From: an uncultured Collinsella sp.
GTDB taxonomy: Bacteria > Actinomycetota > Coriobacteriia > Coriobacteriales > Coriobacteriaceae
Assembly (NCBI GenBank): GCA_902490325.1
Contig: CABUDJ010000001.1
Span: 7,113 to 71,112, forward strand
DNA: 64,000 nt
Reading direction: 5' to 3'
This document shows positions 7,683-17,600 of the stretch, one piece after another (position 1 is the stretch's first letter; every line of letters starts with the position of its first letter). The notes under the pieces are model-generated. The model was not told the origin of the DNA. It ran no database searches and was given only the letters and a program-made list of their open reading frames with translations. A program made the translations under genes and the position numbers.

Positions 7683-8213
7683 ATGAAAATCGTTGTATTG
7701 AGCGGCAGCCCGCGTAAGGGCGCCAACACCGATACCATGGTCGAGGCGTTTGCCGAGACCGCGCGCGAGGCCGGCCATACGGTCGAGGTCGTCCGCGTTG
7801 CCAGCAAGAAAATCGCTGGTTGCCTGGGGTGTCAGTATTGCTTCGCCCACGAGGGCACTTGCGTGCAGAAGGACGACATGGCCAACGTGATCGAGTCGCT
7901 GAAAGACGCCGATATGGTTGTCTTCGCTTCGCCTATCTACTGGTTTGATATTACTGCGCAGGAGAAAGCCGCTATTGACCGCCTGTACGCCTTCGGTGCC
8001 ACGGGCTTCCCGTTCACCAAGACGGCCCTTTTGCTCGATAGCCACAGCGAAGGCGTCTATGATGCGGCGATCGCTATGTACAAGTCAGCTTGCGCATACT
8101 GCAAGTGGGAGGACCAGGGCATTGTCACCATCAGCGGTATGACCAAGCGCGACAGCATGGCATCCTCACCCAAGTTGGAAGAGGTGCGAGAGCTCGCTCG
8201 CAAGCTCGCCTAA
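7683..8213 (+). CDS. NAD(P)H-dependent FMN reductase (flavodoxin-fold oxidoreductase)
   Basis: 176 residues with the flavodoxin-like FMN site: KIVVLSGSPRKGANTD at the N-terminus and ASPIYWFDI near residue 82. GCLGCQYC (near residue 44) is the CxxCxxC patch common in the iron-sulfur flavoprotein/quinone reductase branch. These enzymes move electrons from NAD(P)H to flavin, quinones or nitro compounds in the cytosol. A perfect AAGGAGGGAG precedes the start. The nearby HxlR regulator is a likely controller, as such pairs are common, but no HxlR-type dyad was seen directly upstream. Confidence 0.9.
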   Translation: MKIVVLSGSPRKGANTDTMVEAFAETAREAGHTVEVVRVASKKIAGCLGCQYCFAHEGTCVQKDDMANVIESLKDADMVVFASPIYWFDITAQEKAAIDRLYAFGATGFPFTKTALLLDSHSEGVYDAAIAMYKSACAYCKWEDQGIVTISGMTKRDSMASSPKLEEVRELARKLA

Positions 8214-8223
8214 GGGCAAGAAG

Positions 8224-8295
8224 AACGCATGGCAATCGGTGTTGGTGGAAAATGCTTGCTATCCTTACCAAGAGGAATGCTGATTGCCATGCGTT
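8224..8295 (+). repeat. 14-bp perfect inverted repeat after the flavin reductase
   Basis: AACGCATGGCAATC (8224-8237) is repeated inverted as GATTGCCATGCGTT (8282-8295) with a 44-base loop. It could terminate the flavin reductase transcript although no T-tract follows. The right arm is also part of the direct repeat found again after the ATPase. Confidence 0.7.
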
Positions 8296-8300
8296 GATGC
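8265..8300. repeat. 36-bp direct repeat, left copy
   Basis: TTACCAAGAGGAATGCTGAT followed by TGCCATGCGTTGATGC. The copy at 9839-9873 differs by one gap and seven substitutions. The two copies bracket the ATPase gene. Confidence 0.65.
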
Positions 8301-8322
8301 TTCCGCGGACAATTCCGGCGTG

Positions 8323-8511
8323 CTAAAACGCCTTCTCGTTCAAGAATTCCCTGAACGCGGGAATGTCAAAGCCAACGAGACCACGCCCGCGCTCTCCAAT
8401 GACGCCGTCCTCCAGGAGGCGGCGTTTGTATTGGCTTGCGTAGTTGCTGGCGACGCCCATGCGTTTGGCTATCTCCGAGACCCTGCTGGGGCCAGAATCG
8501 AACAGAAGACT
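8323..8511 (-). pseudogene. C-terminal remnant of another ATPase (HTH tail)
   Basis: On the reverse strand the last about 62 residues of an open frame look like the winged-helix tail of archaeal-type/COG1672 ATPases: RVSEIAKRMGVASNYASQY, RRLLEDGVIGERGRG, then VGFDIPAFREFL. The frame upstream of this (above about 8511) is antisense to the DUF4143 ATPase and does not look like the rest of such a protein, and there is no start. I read it as the surviving 3' end of a gene replaced or truncated by the neighbouring ATPase cassette. Confidence 0.6.
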
Positions 8512-8596
8512 GAGGGTGAAAATCGGGAGTTCTATTCCCGATTTTGACCGATTTAGGTTTGTGCGAGATAATGAACTCCGAACAGGAGGCGATTCT

Positions 8597-9805
8597 ATGT
8601 ACATCGAGCGCGAAATTGAACAGACGATAGATTCGATGCTGGGGCAGGGAAAAGTTGTCCTGGTGACCGGGGCGCGCCAAGTTGGGAAGACGACGGTTCT
8701 CAAGCAACATCTGGGCGACCGATTCGACTATGTTTCGATGGAGAACCCGCGGGATTATCTTCTTGCAAAAGAGGATGCCGCCCTGTTTTTCGAGTCTCAT
8801 GATCTGCCGATCATCATCGATGAGATTCAGCGCGTGCCTGAGCTTTTTTCTCCGGTGAAGTGGGTTGTTGATCAATCAGAGGAGAAGGGTCGAATCGTCC
8901 TCACGGGATCCCAGACATATCACCTCATGAAAGGTGTGAGCGAATCTTTGGCGGGGAGGATCAGAATTCTGGAGATGCCCTCCCTAAGCTTGCGAGAGCT
9001 CGTTGGCGGTTCCCAGAGCCCTCGTCCGTATATTCCCAAAAAGATTTCCTTGGCCTCTAAGATGTCTTCGGGAAATATTTGGAACATCATCCATAGGGGT
9101 TCGATGCCCGAACTGCAAGACCCAAATATCGATTGGGACTCCTATTATTCCGACTACGTTGCCGCATATCTCGAACGCGATGTTCGCGATCTTGTAAACG
9201 TGAAGGATGAAGCGAAGTTCTACAGCTTTATGGTCGCGTGCGCAGCGAGAACGGGGCAACTGTTGAATGCCACCGATATTGGAAACACCGTTGACGTCGA
9301 CCGTAAGACGGTAAAGGCTTGGCTCTCGGTTTTGCAGGCGTCGAACATCGTTCGGATTGTCGAGCCCTTTTGGCCTAATGTCGATAAGCGTCTGACCAAG
9401 ACCCCAAAGATATTCTTCATGGACACGGGCCTTGTTTGTCATCTTACGAGATGGATAACACCGGAGCAATTGCGCAACGGGGCCGCGGCGGGGCATATAT
9501 TTGAGACGTTCGTTGTCTCAGAAATTTTGAAGAGCTTTATGAATGCGGGGAAGAGCCTTCGTGATGTATGGTTCTACCGGGATCAAAAGAAGCGCGAAAT
9601 CGATTTGCTCATCCAAGAGGGTCATATCTTACATCCCGTCGAGGTGAAGATGTCTGCTACGGTGAGTAGAGACGCGGTGAAGAACTTTACCTGTCTTGAC
9701 GGCCTATCTGGCTATGAGATCGGGTTTGGGCACGTTGTCTGTCAAACTCCGGAACCATACCTCATTACCAAGGATGTCCAGGCGGTCCCGGTGTGGAGCA
9801 TATGA
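8597..9805 (+). CDS. AAA ATPase with DUF4143 domain
   Basis: 402 residues. Walker A is [15 protein letters not shown] (near residue 25) and Walker B is PIIIDEIQRVP (near residue 75), with sensor-like ILTGSQTYHLMKGVSES. The second half is the DUF4143 region with a winged helix and a nuclease-like ending (REIDLLIQEGHILHPVEVK), typical of this widespread family of unknown function. The start at 8597 is fixed by AGGAGGCGATTCT. Base composition is lower in GC than its neighbours and it is bracketed by direct repeats, both signs of acquisition. Members occur as solitary mobile genes and have been suggested to act as self-propagating or toxin-like elements; that is not shown here. Confidence 0.9.
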   Translation: MYIEREIEQTIDSMLGQGKVVLVTGARQVGKTTVLKQHLGDRFDYVSMENPRDYLLAKEDAALFFESHDLPIIIDEIQRVPELFSPVKWVVDQSEEKGRIVLTGSQTYHLMKGVSESLAGRIRILEMPSLSLRELVGGSQSPRPYIPKKISLASKMSSGNIWNIIHRGSMPELQDPNIDWDSYYSDYVAAYLERDVRDLVNVKDEAKFYSFMVACAARTGQLLNATDIGNTVDVDRKTVKAWLSVLQASNIVRIVEPFWPNVDKRLTKTPKIFFMDTGLVCHLTRWITPEQLRNGAAAGHIFETFVVSEILKSFMNAGKSLRDVWFYRDQKKREIDLLIQEGHILHPVEVKMSATVSRDAVKNFTCLDGLSGYEIGFGHVVCQTPEPYLITKDVQAVPVWSI

Positions 9806-9838
9806 TTTATGTAGCAATGGCGCGGTCTTGATTGATGG

Positions 9839-9873
9839 TTACCAAAGGATCGCTGATCGCCATGCGTAGTTGC
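9839..9873. repeat. 36-bp direct repeat, right copy
   Basis: TTACCAAAGGATCGCTGATC then GCCATGCGTAGTTGC, the partner of the copy at 8265-8300. It lies 34 bases after the ATPase stop. Confidence 0.65.
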
Positions 9874-9910
9874 TGACTTTGTCGTCTTTGCCTTGCATGT
9901 CTAATGGCGG

Positions 9911-9944
9911 GGCCCGGAGCTCAGTATTTACTGCGCTCCGGGCC
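9911..9944. terminator. hairpin between convergent ATPase and ParC-like gene
   Basis: GGCCCGGAGC (9911-9920) pairs perfectly with GCTCCGGGCC (9935-9944). Neither side has a long T-tract, but the position between two converging genes fits a bidirectional terminator. Confidence 0.6.
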
Positions 9945-9984
9945 TCGTAGGTTTGTGGCTTGGACCAGCTCGATTGCCGTCGTC

Positions 9985-12225
9985 CTAGTCAAACAAGCTC
10001 GGCATGTCGTTTTCCTTCATGAGGGCACCGGCGGAGGGGAGGCTCTGCGCGGTGAACTTCTCGGCGGAGACGCCGGCGCCGAGGATGTCCTCGGTCGTGC
10101 CGACGGTGGTGACCGAGCGGCCCTTCTTGGCCGTGAAAGCCTGGACGCCCTGCGTGTTGGTGGTCGTCTTGGTCTTGAGCAGCGACGTGTTGAAGTTCAT
10201 CAGACGGTAGTCGCTCGAGACCAGCGCGATGTCGCGATCTTCCTTGAGTACCTGGGCATACAGCAGCTTGCTGCCACCGTAAATGGCGTTCTTGAGGCGC
10301 TTGCGGTTGGTCTTGGTGACGTATCCAGAAAGCGCGACGCGCACCACGCGGCCGTTCTCAAAGACAAACAGCACGTCGGCCTTGTAGTCCTCGGGGTCGA
10401 TGACCCAGATGACGCTCTCGTCGGGTTCCATCTCGAGATCGGTCGGCAGGTACGAGCCCAGCTGTGCCGACTTGGTATCCTCAAACGCCGCGACTTTGCA
10501 CTTATACACCTGGCTCTTGTTGGTAAACACGAGCAGCTCGTGCGTATTGGAGGACGGGAACTCGATAAAGGGTTTGTCGCCGTCCTTGTACTTGAGCGTG
10601 GTCGCCTTCTTGAGCACGCGGTCCGTCATCTTCTTAAGATAGCCATCGCGCGAGAGCATGATGGTAACCGGGTACTCCTCGACCTCGGGCTCCAGGCTTA
10701 CCTCGATGACCTCGTGGGGCTCGATCCTGCCCGTGCGGCGCGGCATCACGTACTTCTTGTTGACCGCGGCCAGCTCGTCGCTGATGACCTTCTTGATGTT
10801 CTCCTCGCTGGAGAGGATCTCCTCAAGCTCGGCAATCTCGCCCTCAAGCTTGGCAATGTCCTTGGTGCGGTTGAGGATGTACTCCTCGTTGATGTTGCGG
10901 AGCTTAAGCTCGGCAACAAACTCGGCCTGGGTCTCGTCGATGTCGAAACCCTTCATAAGGTTGGGCACGACCTCGGCTTCGAGCTTGGTGCCGCGGATGA
11001 TGGCGATGGCCTTGTCGATGTCGAGCAAGATCGCCTCGAGGCCGTGCAGCAGGTGCAGGCGCTCGGACTTTTTGCCCAGGTCAAAGTTAATGCGGCGACG
11101 CGTGGACTCAATACGCCACTTGACCCACTCGTGCAGAATCTGGCGCACGCCCATAACGCGAGGGTAACCATCGACCAGCACGTTGAAGTTGCACGAGAAC
11201 GAATCCTGCAGCGTGGTCGAGCGATAGAGCTTGGCCATGAGCTTGTCGGGGTCGACGCCGCGCTTAAGGTCGATGGCGATGCGCAGACCCGAAAGGTCGG
11301 TCTCATCGCGGATGTCGGCGATCTCCTTGACCTTGCCCTCCTTGGAGAGCTTGACGATGCGCTCGATGATGACATCGGTCTTGGTGGTGTAGGGAATCTC
11401 GTACACCTCGATGATGCGCTCTTCGGGAATCCAGCGCCAGCGGGAGCGAATCTGGAAGCTGCCAAGGCCGGTCTCGATGATCTTCTCCATCTCCTCGCGA
11501 CGGTAGATAATCTCGCCGCCGGTCGAGAAGTCGGGCATGGGCATGTACTCGAGCAGGTCGCAGTCGGGATCCTGCAGGTAGTGCATGGTGGCAGTACAGA
11601 CCTCGTTGAGGTTGAAGCCGCAGATGTCGGATGCCATGGCGACGCCGATGCCCTTATTGGCCGAGACAAGGATGTTGGGAAACGTGGTGGGCAGCAGGCG
11701 CGGCTCCTTCATGGCGCCGTCGTAGCTGTCGACGAAGTCGACCGGATCCTTGTCGATGTCCTTGAAGATCTCGGCGCTGATGGGGGAGAGCTTGGCCTCG
11801 GTATAACGCGAGGCGGCGTAGCTCAGGTCGCCCGAATAGTACTTGCCAAAGTTGCCCTTCGACTCTACGAAGGGGGCAAGCAGCGCTTCGTTGCCCGTCG
11901 CCAGGCGCACCATCGTCTCGTAGATCGCGGCGTCGCCGTGCGGGTTGAGCTTCATGGTCTGACCCACGATGTTGGCGCTCTTCTGGCGTTCGCCCTTGAG
12001 CAGACCCATCTTGTACATGGTGTAGAGCAGCTTGCGGTGCGAGGGCTTAAAACCGTCGATCTCGGGGAACGCACGCGAGACGTTGACGCTCATGGCGTAG
12101 GGCATGTAGTTGACCTCGAGCGTCTGCGTGATCGGCTGGTCGGTGACCTCGGAGTGCAGGCCGATGACGTTTTCGGCGTTGACCTGCTTTTTCTTTGGCT
12201 GGTTCTTCGTCTTCTTCTTTGCCAC
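9985..12225 (-). CDS. parC: type II DNA topoisomerase subunit A (ParC/GyrA-like)
   Basis: 746 residues. The breakage-reunion domain is clear: YAMSVNVSRAFPEIDGFKPS at the start, and the catalytic Tyr in AASRYTEAKLSP near residue 139. The C-terminal part (about 510-730) has the repeated blades of the DNA-wrapping domain, but I see no QRRGGKG-type GyrA box, favouring a topoisomerase IV-like role in decatenation over gyrase. It begins with GTG behind AGAGGAAATC, 45 bases after the subunit B gene, so the two form an operon. The Lys-rich N-terminus (MAKKKTKNQPKKKQ) is unusual. The clade is divergent, so the ParC versus GyrA name is provisional. Confidence 0.85.
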   Translation of the reverse strand: MAKKKTKNQPKKKQVNAENVIGLHSEVTDQPITQTLEVNYMPYAMSVNVSRAFPEIDGFKPSHRKLLYTMYKMGLLKGERQKSANIVGQTMKLNPHGDAAIYETMVRLATGNEALLAPFVESKGNFGKYYSGDLSYAASRYTEAKLSPISAEIFKDIDKDPVDFVDSYDGAMKEPRLLPTTFPNILVSANKGIGVAMASDICGFNLNEVCTATMHYLQDPDCDLLEYMPMPDFSTGGEIIYRREEMEKIIETGLGSFQIRSRWRWIPEERIIEVYEIPYTTKTDVIIERIVKLSKEGKVKEIADIRDETDLSGLRIAIDLKRGVDPDKLMAKLYRSTTLQDSFSCNFNVLVDGYPRVMGVRQILHEWVKWRIESTRRRINFDLGKKSERLHLLHGLEAILLDIDKAIAIIRGTKLEAEVVPNLMKGFDIDETQAEFVAELKLRNINEEYILNRTKDIAKLEGEIAELEEILSSEENIKKVISDELAAVNKKYVMPRRTGRIEPHEVIEVSLEPEVEEYPVTIMLSRDGYLKKMTDRVLKKATTLKYKDGDKPFIEFPSSNTHELLVFTNKSQVYKCKVAAFEDTKSAQLGSYLPTDLEMEPDESVIWVIDPEDYKADVLFVFENGRVVRVALSGYVTKTNRKRLKNAIYGGSKLLYAQVLKEDRDIALVSSDYRLMNFNTSLLKTKTTTNTQGVQAFTAKKGRSVTTVGTTEDILGAGVSAEKFTAQSLPSAGALMKENDMPSLFD

Positions 12226-12270
12226 GATTTCCTCTTGAACTTCTTATGGGCCGTCGTTATCGATTTGCTG

Positions 12271-14268
12271 CTATTGCAGGTCCAGCTGGTCCAGATATTC
12301 CTTGCCGTGCTCGGAGATATGGCGCTTGCGGCCTGCCTCGTCGTTGCCCAGCAACAGGTTGAACATGGTTTCCATCTTGGTGACGTCCTCGGGCTCCACC
12401 TTGATCAGACGACGCGTCTCGGGATTCATGGTGGTGAGCCACATCATGTCCGGGTCGTTCTCACCAAGACCCTTGGAGCGGTTGATGGAGCACTTTTGGT
12501 CGCCAATCTCCTTGAGGATGCCGTTCTTCTCGAGCTCGGTGTAGGCAAAGTAGGTCTTTTCTTTGCAGTTGATCTCGTAGAGCGGCGACTCGGCGATATA
12601 CACGTAGCCTTCGTCGATAAGTGTTGGAACCAGGCGGTAAAGCATGGTGAGCACGAGCGTGCGGATGTGGTAACCGTCGACGTCGGCGTCCGTACAGATG
12701 ATGACCTTGTTCCAGTTGAGGTTGTCCAGGTCAAAGGCACCAAGGTTTTTGATGCGCTTGTCCTTGATCTCCACGCCGCAGCCCAGCACGCGCATGAGGT
12801 CCATGATGATGTCGGACTTAAAGATGCGCGGATAGTCTTCCTTCAGGCAGTTGAGGATTTTACCGCGGACGGGCATAACGCCCTGGAACTCGGCATCGCG
12901 CGAGGTGCGAATGGCGCCTGCTGCCGAGTCGCCCTCTACGATGTAGATCTCGCGGCGGCTCTTGTCCTTGGAGCGGCAGTCGATGAACTTCTGCACGCGG
13001 TTGGCCATGTCGGTCTTCTGCTGTAGGTTGGTCTTGATGCTCTGACGCGTCTTCTCGGCGTTCTCGCGCGAACGCTTGTTGATGAGCACCTGCTCCATGA
13101 TCTTGTTGGCAGCGTCTTTGTTCTCGATTAGGTAGGTCGAGAGCCGCTCCTTAAAGAAGGCCGTCATAGCCTGCTGGATAAAGCGGTTGTTGATGGCCTT
13201 CTTGGTCTGGTTTTCATAGGACGTCTGGGTGGAGAAGCAGTTGGTCACCAGCACCAGACAGTCCTGGACGTCCTGCCACTTAATGCCGCTCTCGTTTTTG
13301 TTGTATTTGCCCTGTTGCTTAATGTAGGCATCGATGGCGCTGGTCAGAGCGCTGCGGGCCGCCTTCTCGGGTGAGCCACCGTTCTCGAGCCACGATGAGT
13401 TGTGGTAGTACTCCTGCATCGTGAAAGTGCGCGAGAAGCACATGCACGCGGTGATTTTTACGTTGTAATCGGGCAGGTCCTCGCGATCGCGACCGCGACG
13501 ATCGGCCTCGATAAAGAAGGGCTCGGTGAGGTAGTCGGTACCGACCTTCTCGAGCACGTAGTCCTCGATGCCCTTTGGATAGCAAAAATCCTCTTCGGTA
13601 AACTCGCCGTCGTCGCCCTCAATACGCAGGCGGAAGGTCACGTTGGCGTTGACCACGGCTTGGCGGCGCATGGTCTCGCGATACCAATCGTGGGGGATGC
13701 TGATGGAGGTAAAGACCTCAAGATCGGGGCGCCATTTGATGGTGGTGCCGGTACGGTCCTCGTCGCTGGGCTCAATCTCGAGTGCCTTCTTTTTGGCACC
13801 GACGACCTTGCCCTTCTTAAAGTGCAGGGAGTACTTGTTGCCGTCGCGCCAAACCGTGACGTCCATGTATTCGGAGGCGTACTGGGTCGCGCAGGAGCCC
13901 AGGCCGTTGGTGCCGAGCGAGAAGTCGTAGTCGCCGCCCTGGTTATTGTTGTATTTGCCGCCGGCGTAGAGCTCGCAAAAGACGAGTTCCCAGTTAAAGC
14001 GCTTCTCGGAGGGGTTCCAGTCGAGCGGGCAGCCGCGGCCGTTGTCCTCTACCTGAATGGAACCATCGCGAAAGGCGGTAAGGGTGATGAGCTTGCCGTA
14101 GCCCTGGCGCGCCTCGTCAACGGCGTTGGACAGGATCTCGAAGGCGGCATGCGCGCAGCCGTCGAGTCCGTCCGAGCCAAAGATGACGGCGGGGCGCAGG
14201 CGTACGCGCTCCTCGTCCTTGAGCTGGCGGATACTGTCGTTACCATAGTTTGCGGTGTTTTTTGCCAT
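12271..14268 (-). CDS. parE: type II DNA topoisomerase subunit B (ParE/GyrB-like)
   Basis: 665 residues. GHKL ATPase motifs: EILSNAVDEARQG, EDNGRGCPLD and SLGTNGLGSCATQYAS. The TOPRIM domain shows IYIVEGDSAAGA, where the usual EGDSAGG has become EGDSAAG, and the metal site CTDADVDGYHIRTL. This subunit binds and hydrolyses ATP to drive strand passage by its partner encoded downstream. Length and the divergent ATP-lid (GTNG rather than GLHG/GVHG) place it in the second topoisomerase clade found in some Firmicutes and Actinobacteria. ATG 14268 has only a weak GAGAGAGCG ribosome site. Confidence 0.85.
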   Translation of the reverse strand: MAKNTANYGNDSIRQLKDEERVRLRPAVIFGSDGLDGCAHAAFEILSNAVDEARQGYGKLITLTAFRDGSIQVEDNGRGCPLDWNPSEKRFNWELVFCELYAGGKYNNNQGGDYDFSLGTNGLGSCATQYASEYMDVTVWRDGNKYSLHFKKGKVVGAKKKALEIEPSDEDRTGTTIKWRPDLEVFTSISIPHDWYRETMRRQAVVNANVTFRLRIEGDDGEFTEEDFCYPKGIEDYVLEKVGTDYLTEPFFIEADRRGRDREDLPDYNVKITACMCFSRTFTMQEYYHNSSWLENGGSPEKAARSALTSAIDAYIKQQGKYNKNESGIKWQDVQDCLVLVTNCFSTQTSYENQTKKAINNRFIQQAMTAFFKERLSTYLIENKDAANKIMEQVLINKRSRENAEKTRQSIKTNLQQKTDMANRVQKFIDCRSKDKSRREIYIVEGDSAAGAIRTSRDAEFQGVMPVRGKILNCLKEDYPRIFKSDIIMDLMRVLGCGVEIKDKRIKNLGAFDLDNLNWNKVIICTDADVDGYHIRTLVLTMLYRLVPTLIDEGYVYIAESPLYEINCKEKTYFAYTELEKNGILKEIGDQKCSINRSKGLGENDPDMMWLTTMNPETRRLIKVEPEDVTKMETMFNLLLGNDEAGRKRHISEHGKEYLDQLDLQ

Positions 14269-14362
14269 ACTCGCTCTCTCGGTGCTCCTTTGCTGCGTTT
14301 AAGTCATATAGATAGTCAAGGTAGCATAGCCCAGCCCATAGGCGATTCCAACCAACACGAAA

Positions 14363-14437
14363 TCCATCGAACAATCGTTCGGAGTTCGATGGAGATTCGT
14401 TTACTCGGACAAAACCGAGTCGGCTCTGTCCGAGTAA
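14363..14437. repeat. two consecutive perfect inverted repeats
   Basis: TCCATCGAAC (14363-14372)/GTTCGATGGA (14384-14393) is followed eight bases later by TTACTCGGACA (14401-14411)/TGTCCGAGTAA (14427-14437). Both are perfect and lie upstream of the topoisomerase operon and of a possible 38-residue open frame. They could be operators or RNA hairpins. Confidence 0.7.
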
Positions 14438-14453
14438 GTTTGAAGACGGCCGA

Positions 14454-14570
14454 ATGTGTCTTGCTGCGTTTGCGGTTGGATACGCTGTCGAAGACATGTC
14501 GTGCGGATTGTTGGCGAAAAGACGCCGTGCCAAGCTCGAGGCAGAACTCGACTCCCCTGATGATATCTAA
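14454..14570 (+). CDS. possible 38-residue protein
   Basis: An ATG frame encodes MCLAAFAVGYAVED..., then LLAKRRRAKLEAELDSPDDI. The hydrophobic start and basic-then-acidic tail look like a real small membrane protein, and the stop lies just before a terminator, but no good ribosome site precedes the ATG. The frame is open further upstream, so this may be the end of a longer, degraded gene. Confidence 0.3.
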   Translation: MCLAAFAVGYAVEDMSCGLLAKRRRAKLEAELDSPDDI

Positions 14571-14574
14571 TGCG

Positions 14575-14617
14575 AAATGGGCTGGCTCTGGGTATCCAGA
14601 ACCAGCCCATTTTGATG
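14575..14617. terminator. terminator hairpin, probably bidirectional
   Basis: AAATGGGCTGG (14575-14585) pairs with CCAGCCCATTT (14602-14612), with an inner TCTGG/CCAGA stem, followed by TTGATG on the plus strand. It separates the surface protein gene (read leftwards) from sequence upstream of the topoisomerases. Confidence 0.75.
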
Positions 14618-14660
14618 TTCAATGAGCCGAGTCGGCGTCTCTCACAAAAGTAACTAGGAG

Positions 14661-17600
14661 CTAGCGAGGCCTATCCGAATTGACCTCATTGGCGGTGTCG
14701 GTTTCGAGCGCCGTGCGGCGGGCGCTGTAGGCGACGAGGCCGGCACCAGCTGCGGCGAGTGCTGCAGCGGCTGCCATGAGGGGAGCGTTGACATCGCTCG
14801 TGCCGGCGAGCGGGCCCGCTTTTCCGGGGCGCTTGTTATTGCCGTGATCCTTGCCGCTGCCAGAGCCACTGCCGCTACCGGAGCTGCTTCCGCCGGAGCC
14901 ACCTCCACTCGTGCCGCCCTCGCCGTCGACCGTCATCGGTGCATCGTGAAGCCCCGTCGTATCCGCGTTGTCGCATACGCCGACCTGAACTTCTGAGCGT
15001 TCGCATGCCGCGTCGGGCACATGAAGCTCGTGCAGCACGGCACCCAGCGCCGAGTTTGCGCCCGGTCGAATTTCCTCGAGCGTTACGGGATCGAGCGCCA
15101 CCAGATTACGCGCCTTCGCATACAGCGTTACGCGTTTGCCCACTTCGTCGCTCCAACTCTCGGGGATGGCGAAGCTCATGCGGAACTGTGCCGTGCAACC
15201 TGGTGCCAGCACGGCGTTGCCACTGTCGGCTACCAGTGGGTGCGTTGCAAAAGGTGTGCCCAGCGTTTCGAGCGCGTACTTCACGTGTGTCATGTCGTTG
15301 GCCGAAGCGTCCTCGGCAAGCTCTGGATCGTAGATCGACGCCATGCGTGTGTTCGCTCCGAACCCGATGGATGCGCTGGAGAACGGCTGGCTGGAGCCCT
15401 CTCGGTACAGATCGATCGTGCCGGCGGTCAGCAAGGTGTTGCCGTCGTTTCGCACCGTGACCATGAAGGATTCGCCTGCTGCTCCAGGCACCACCGCGCC
15501 CGAGGTAGCGACTGCGCCCGTCGGAGTGGCACACGCCACCAAGGGTACTTCGATGCCGTGCAGCTCTGCCTCGCTCTTCTCCGCGCTCACAATGTGCGTA
15601 GCGAGCGCGGAGAGCATGCTCCCCGACGTCAAAAATGTCGTTATCTGATCGACGGGATGGTCCAGCTCGCACATCACGAACGGCTCCGTAAACAGATCGT
15701 CTGCCAAGGTGCTGGCGAAGATGCGGAAGTGCTTGCCCATCACTGCTACCGGGTTGCCTTCTTCGTCGTAGGTTTGTCCCACCTTACCATCGGTGTTCTC
15801 TACATAGAGCACGCACCTGCCGTTGTTGCTTACGCTAAACGATGCCGGGCCACAGCCTGCGGCACCCACGGGCTGCGTTGCAAATGCCGATGCGCCTCGT
15901 GCCCAAGTAATATGCTGCAGTTGCTCGTTGACGGTAGCCAAAAAGCCCGTGTGCTGCGGCCACGGCACCGCGTGGGGTACTGTAGCATCTGGTGACATAA
16001 CGCCCCAGCCCGCAATGGACTGGCCGATCACGGCGTACGATGCACAGCCACAACCGCCTGCAGTCTCGTATGCAACGGGCACCACCATTTTGCCGTTGAT
16101 ATTCTCGGGCGCGCCGAGCTCGATGCTCGACGGTGCCTGCGGAAAGCGGAGGACCTGACGGAACGTGAGACTGTCGCCCGAAACGTCCGACCACAGGGTA
16201 AAGCACTCCAGCGCAACCTCGGCCTCGCTGCCGAGCGCCTTTTCTGCGGTGGTTCCGCGGCGGTGGAGGTAGGCGCCCGACAGGCGCCCGTCGACAAGTG
16301 TCTTGCCCACCGTGATGCGTGGGCACTGCAGGCAATGGTAGCCATCCTCCTGAAGGCGGCCGCGCGAGATGCTGCGCCACGACGTGTGCGATATCACGCG
16401 GGTCTCGTCACTACTTATGCGCAGGCGCACAACGGACAGTATGCCGGATGTGCTCGCCGTATCGAAAAGGGTGTTGTCGCCGGCGGGGCGCTCGCCCGAG
16501 ACCAGCAGCACGTAGGCGTCCTGGTTTCCCCTCCCGTCTGTATATTCCACCACGTCGAAGTCGTAATCGAATATGCCGTCGCGCTCCACATCGCCCTCGC
16601 CAAACCCAAGGGGGAAGTCCACGGGCGTGGGAGCGGACCACGTGCCGTTCGTCTTTGTATGCACCACCAGGCGCGAACGACCATTCTCGCCGTAGCGCAC
16701 CGAGGCGATACGGAATAGGCACTCCACGCCGGCAACCATTGCCAGCTTCATGTGAGCTTCGCTGAGCACGCCGGAAAACAGCACGTTGTCGCTCGAGGGT
16801 TTTATGCCGCCACGCTCGTCCTCCGACACGCCGGCAGAATTGGCGTTCGGATCAGCGACGGCGTTCGTTGCCTGACCGATGTAGGTGTACTCATACATCG
16901 GCGCGGCGTTTTCGTCGTTCTCTATCAGTGCATGGACGAAATGCTCGATTTGTCCCGTGTCGTCGCTCTCCGCGTCTGCCTCGAGCTCAATGCGCGTGAC
17001 CGCCCGGTCCCAATCGCGTACGGTAGGCGCGACGTTTATCGCGGTGGCTGCAACCTCGGCGCGCGCGAGCAGCTCGGCGTTGGTGACAATGGTGGCCGAT
17101 GCGATAAATTGCGGAACGCCGCCCGCCTCGATGTTGCCGGGCGTGCCGAAGCGGGCATCCAGCGTGTAAGGCGTATCTCCTCCCAATGCGAGCTTAGAGC
17201 GCTGGAGCACATACTGATCGCCATTGTTCACCGACATATTCCACGAATCGATGAGTGTGGGCCACGACCCCGACCAAGCCTTGGTGGTCCACTTGAACAT
17301 TACGAACTGGAGTATCACGTCGACATCGACGTCTGCACCTACGCGCAGCCGCGGAAGCTGGTGTCCATCTGCCTTCTCGTACCCAATGAACAGCGTGAGG
17401 GATGCGGCGCCGCGCACGGCAGACGAAGCGACGCCTGCAACGCCGGCTCCAAAGGTGACGGCAAGCCCGATCTGGATAGTGAATGAGCCCGACGTGTTGG
17501 AATAGTCGAGCGAAATGTTTTTAAAAAACGCCGCGCCGCTGCCGTGCGTGTGGGCACCCACGGCGAGTGCCAGTTTTGCCAGCACCCAGGGGTTGACGTT

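Noticed and set aside
9904..13026. 1040-residue open frame on the plus strand
   Set aside because: Antisense to the topoisomerase genes; low-complexity Val/Leu/Asp/Gly sequence typical of the mirror of a high-GC gene, with no domain.
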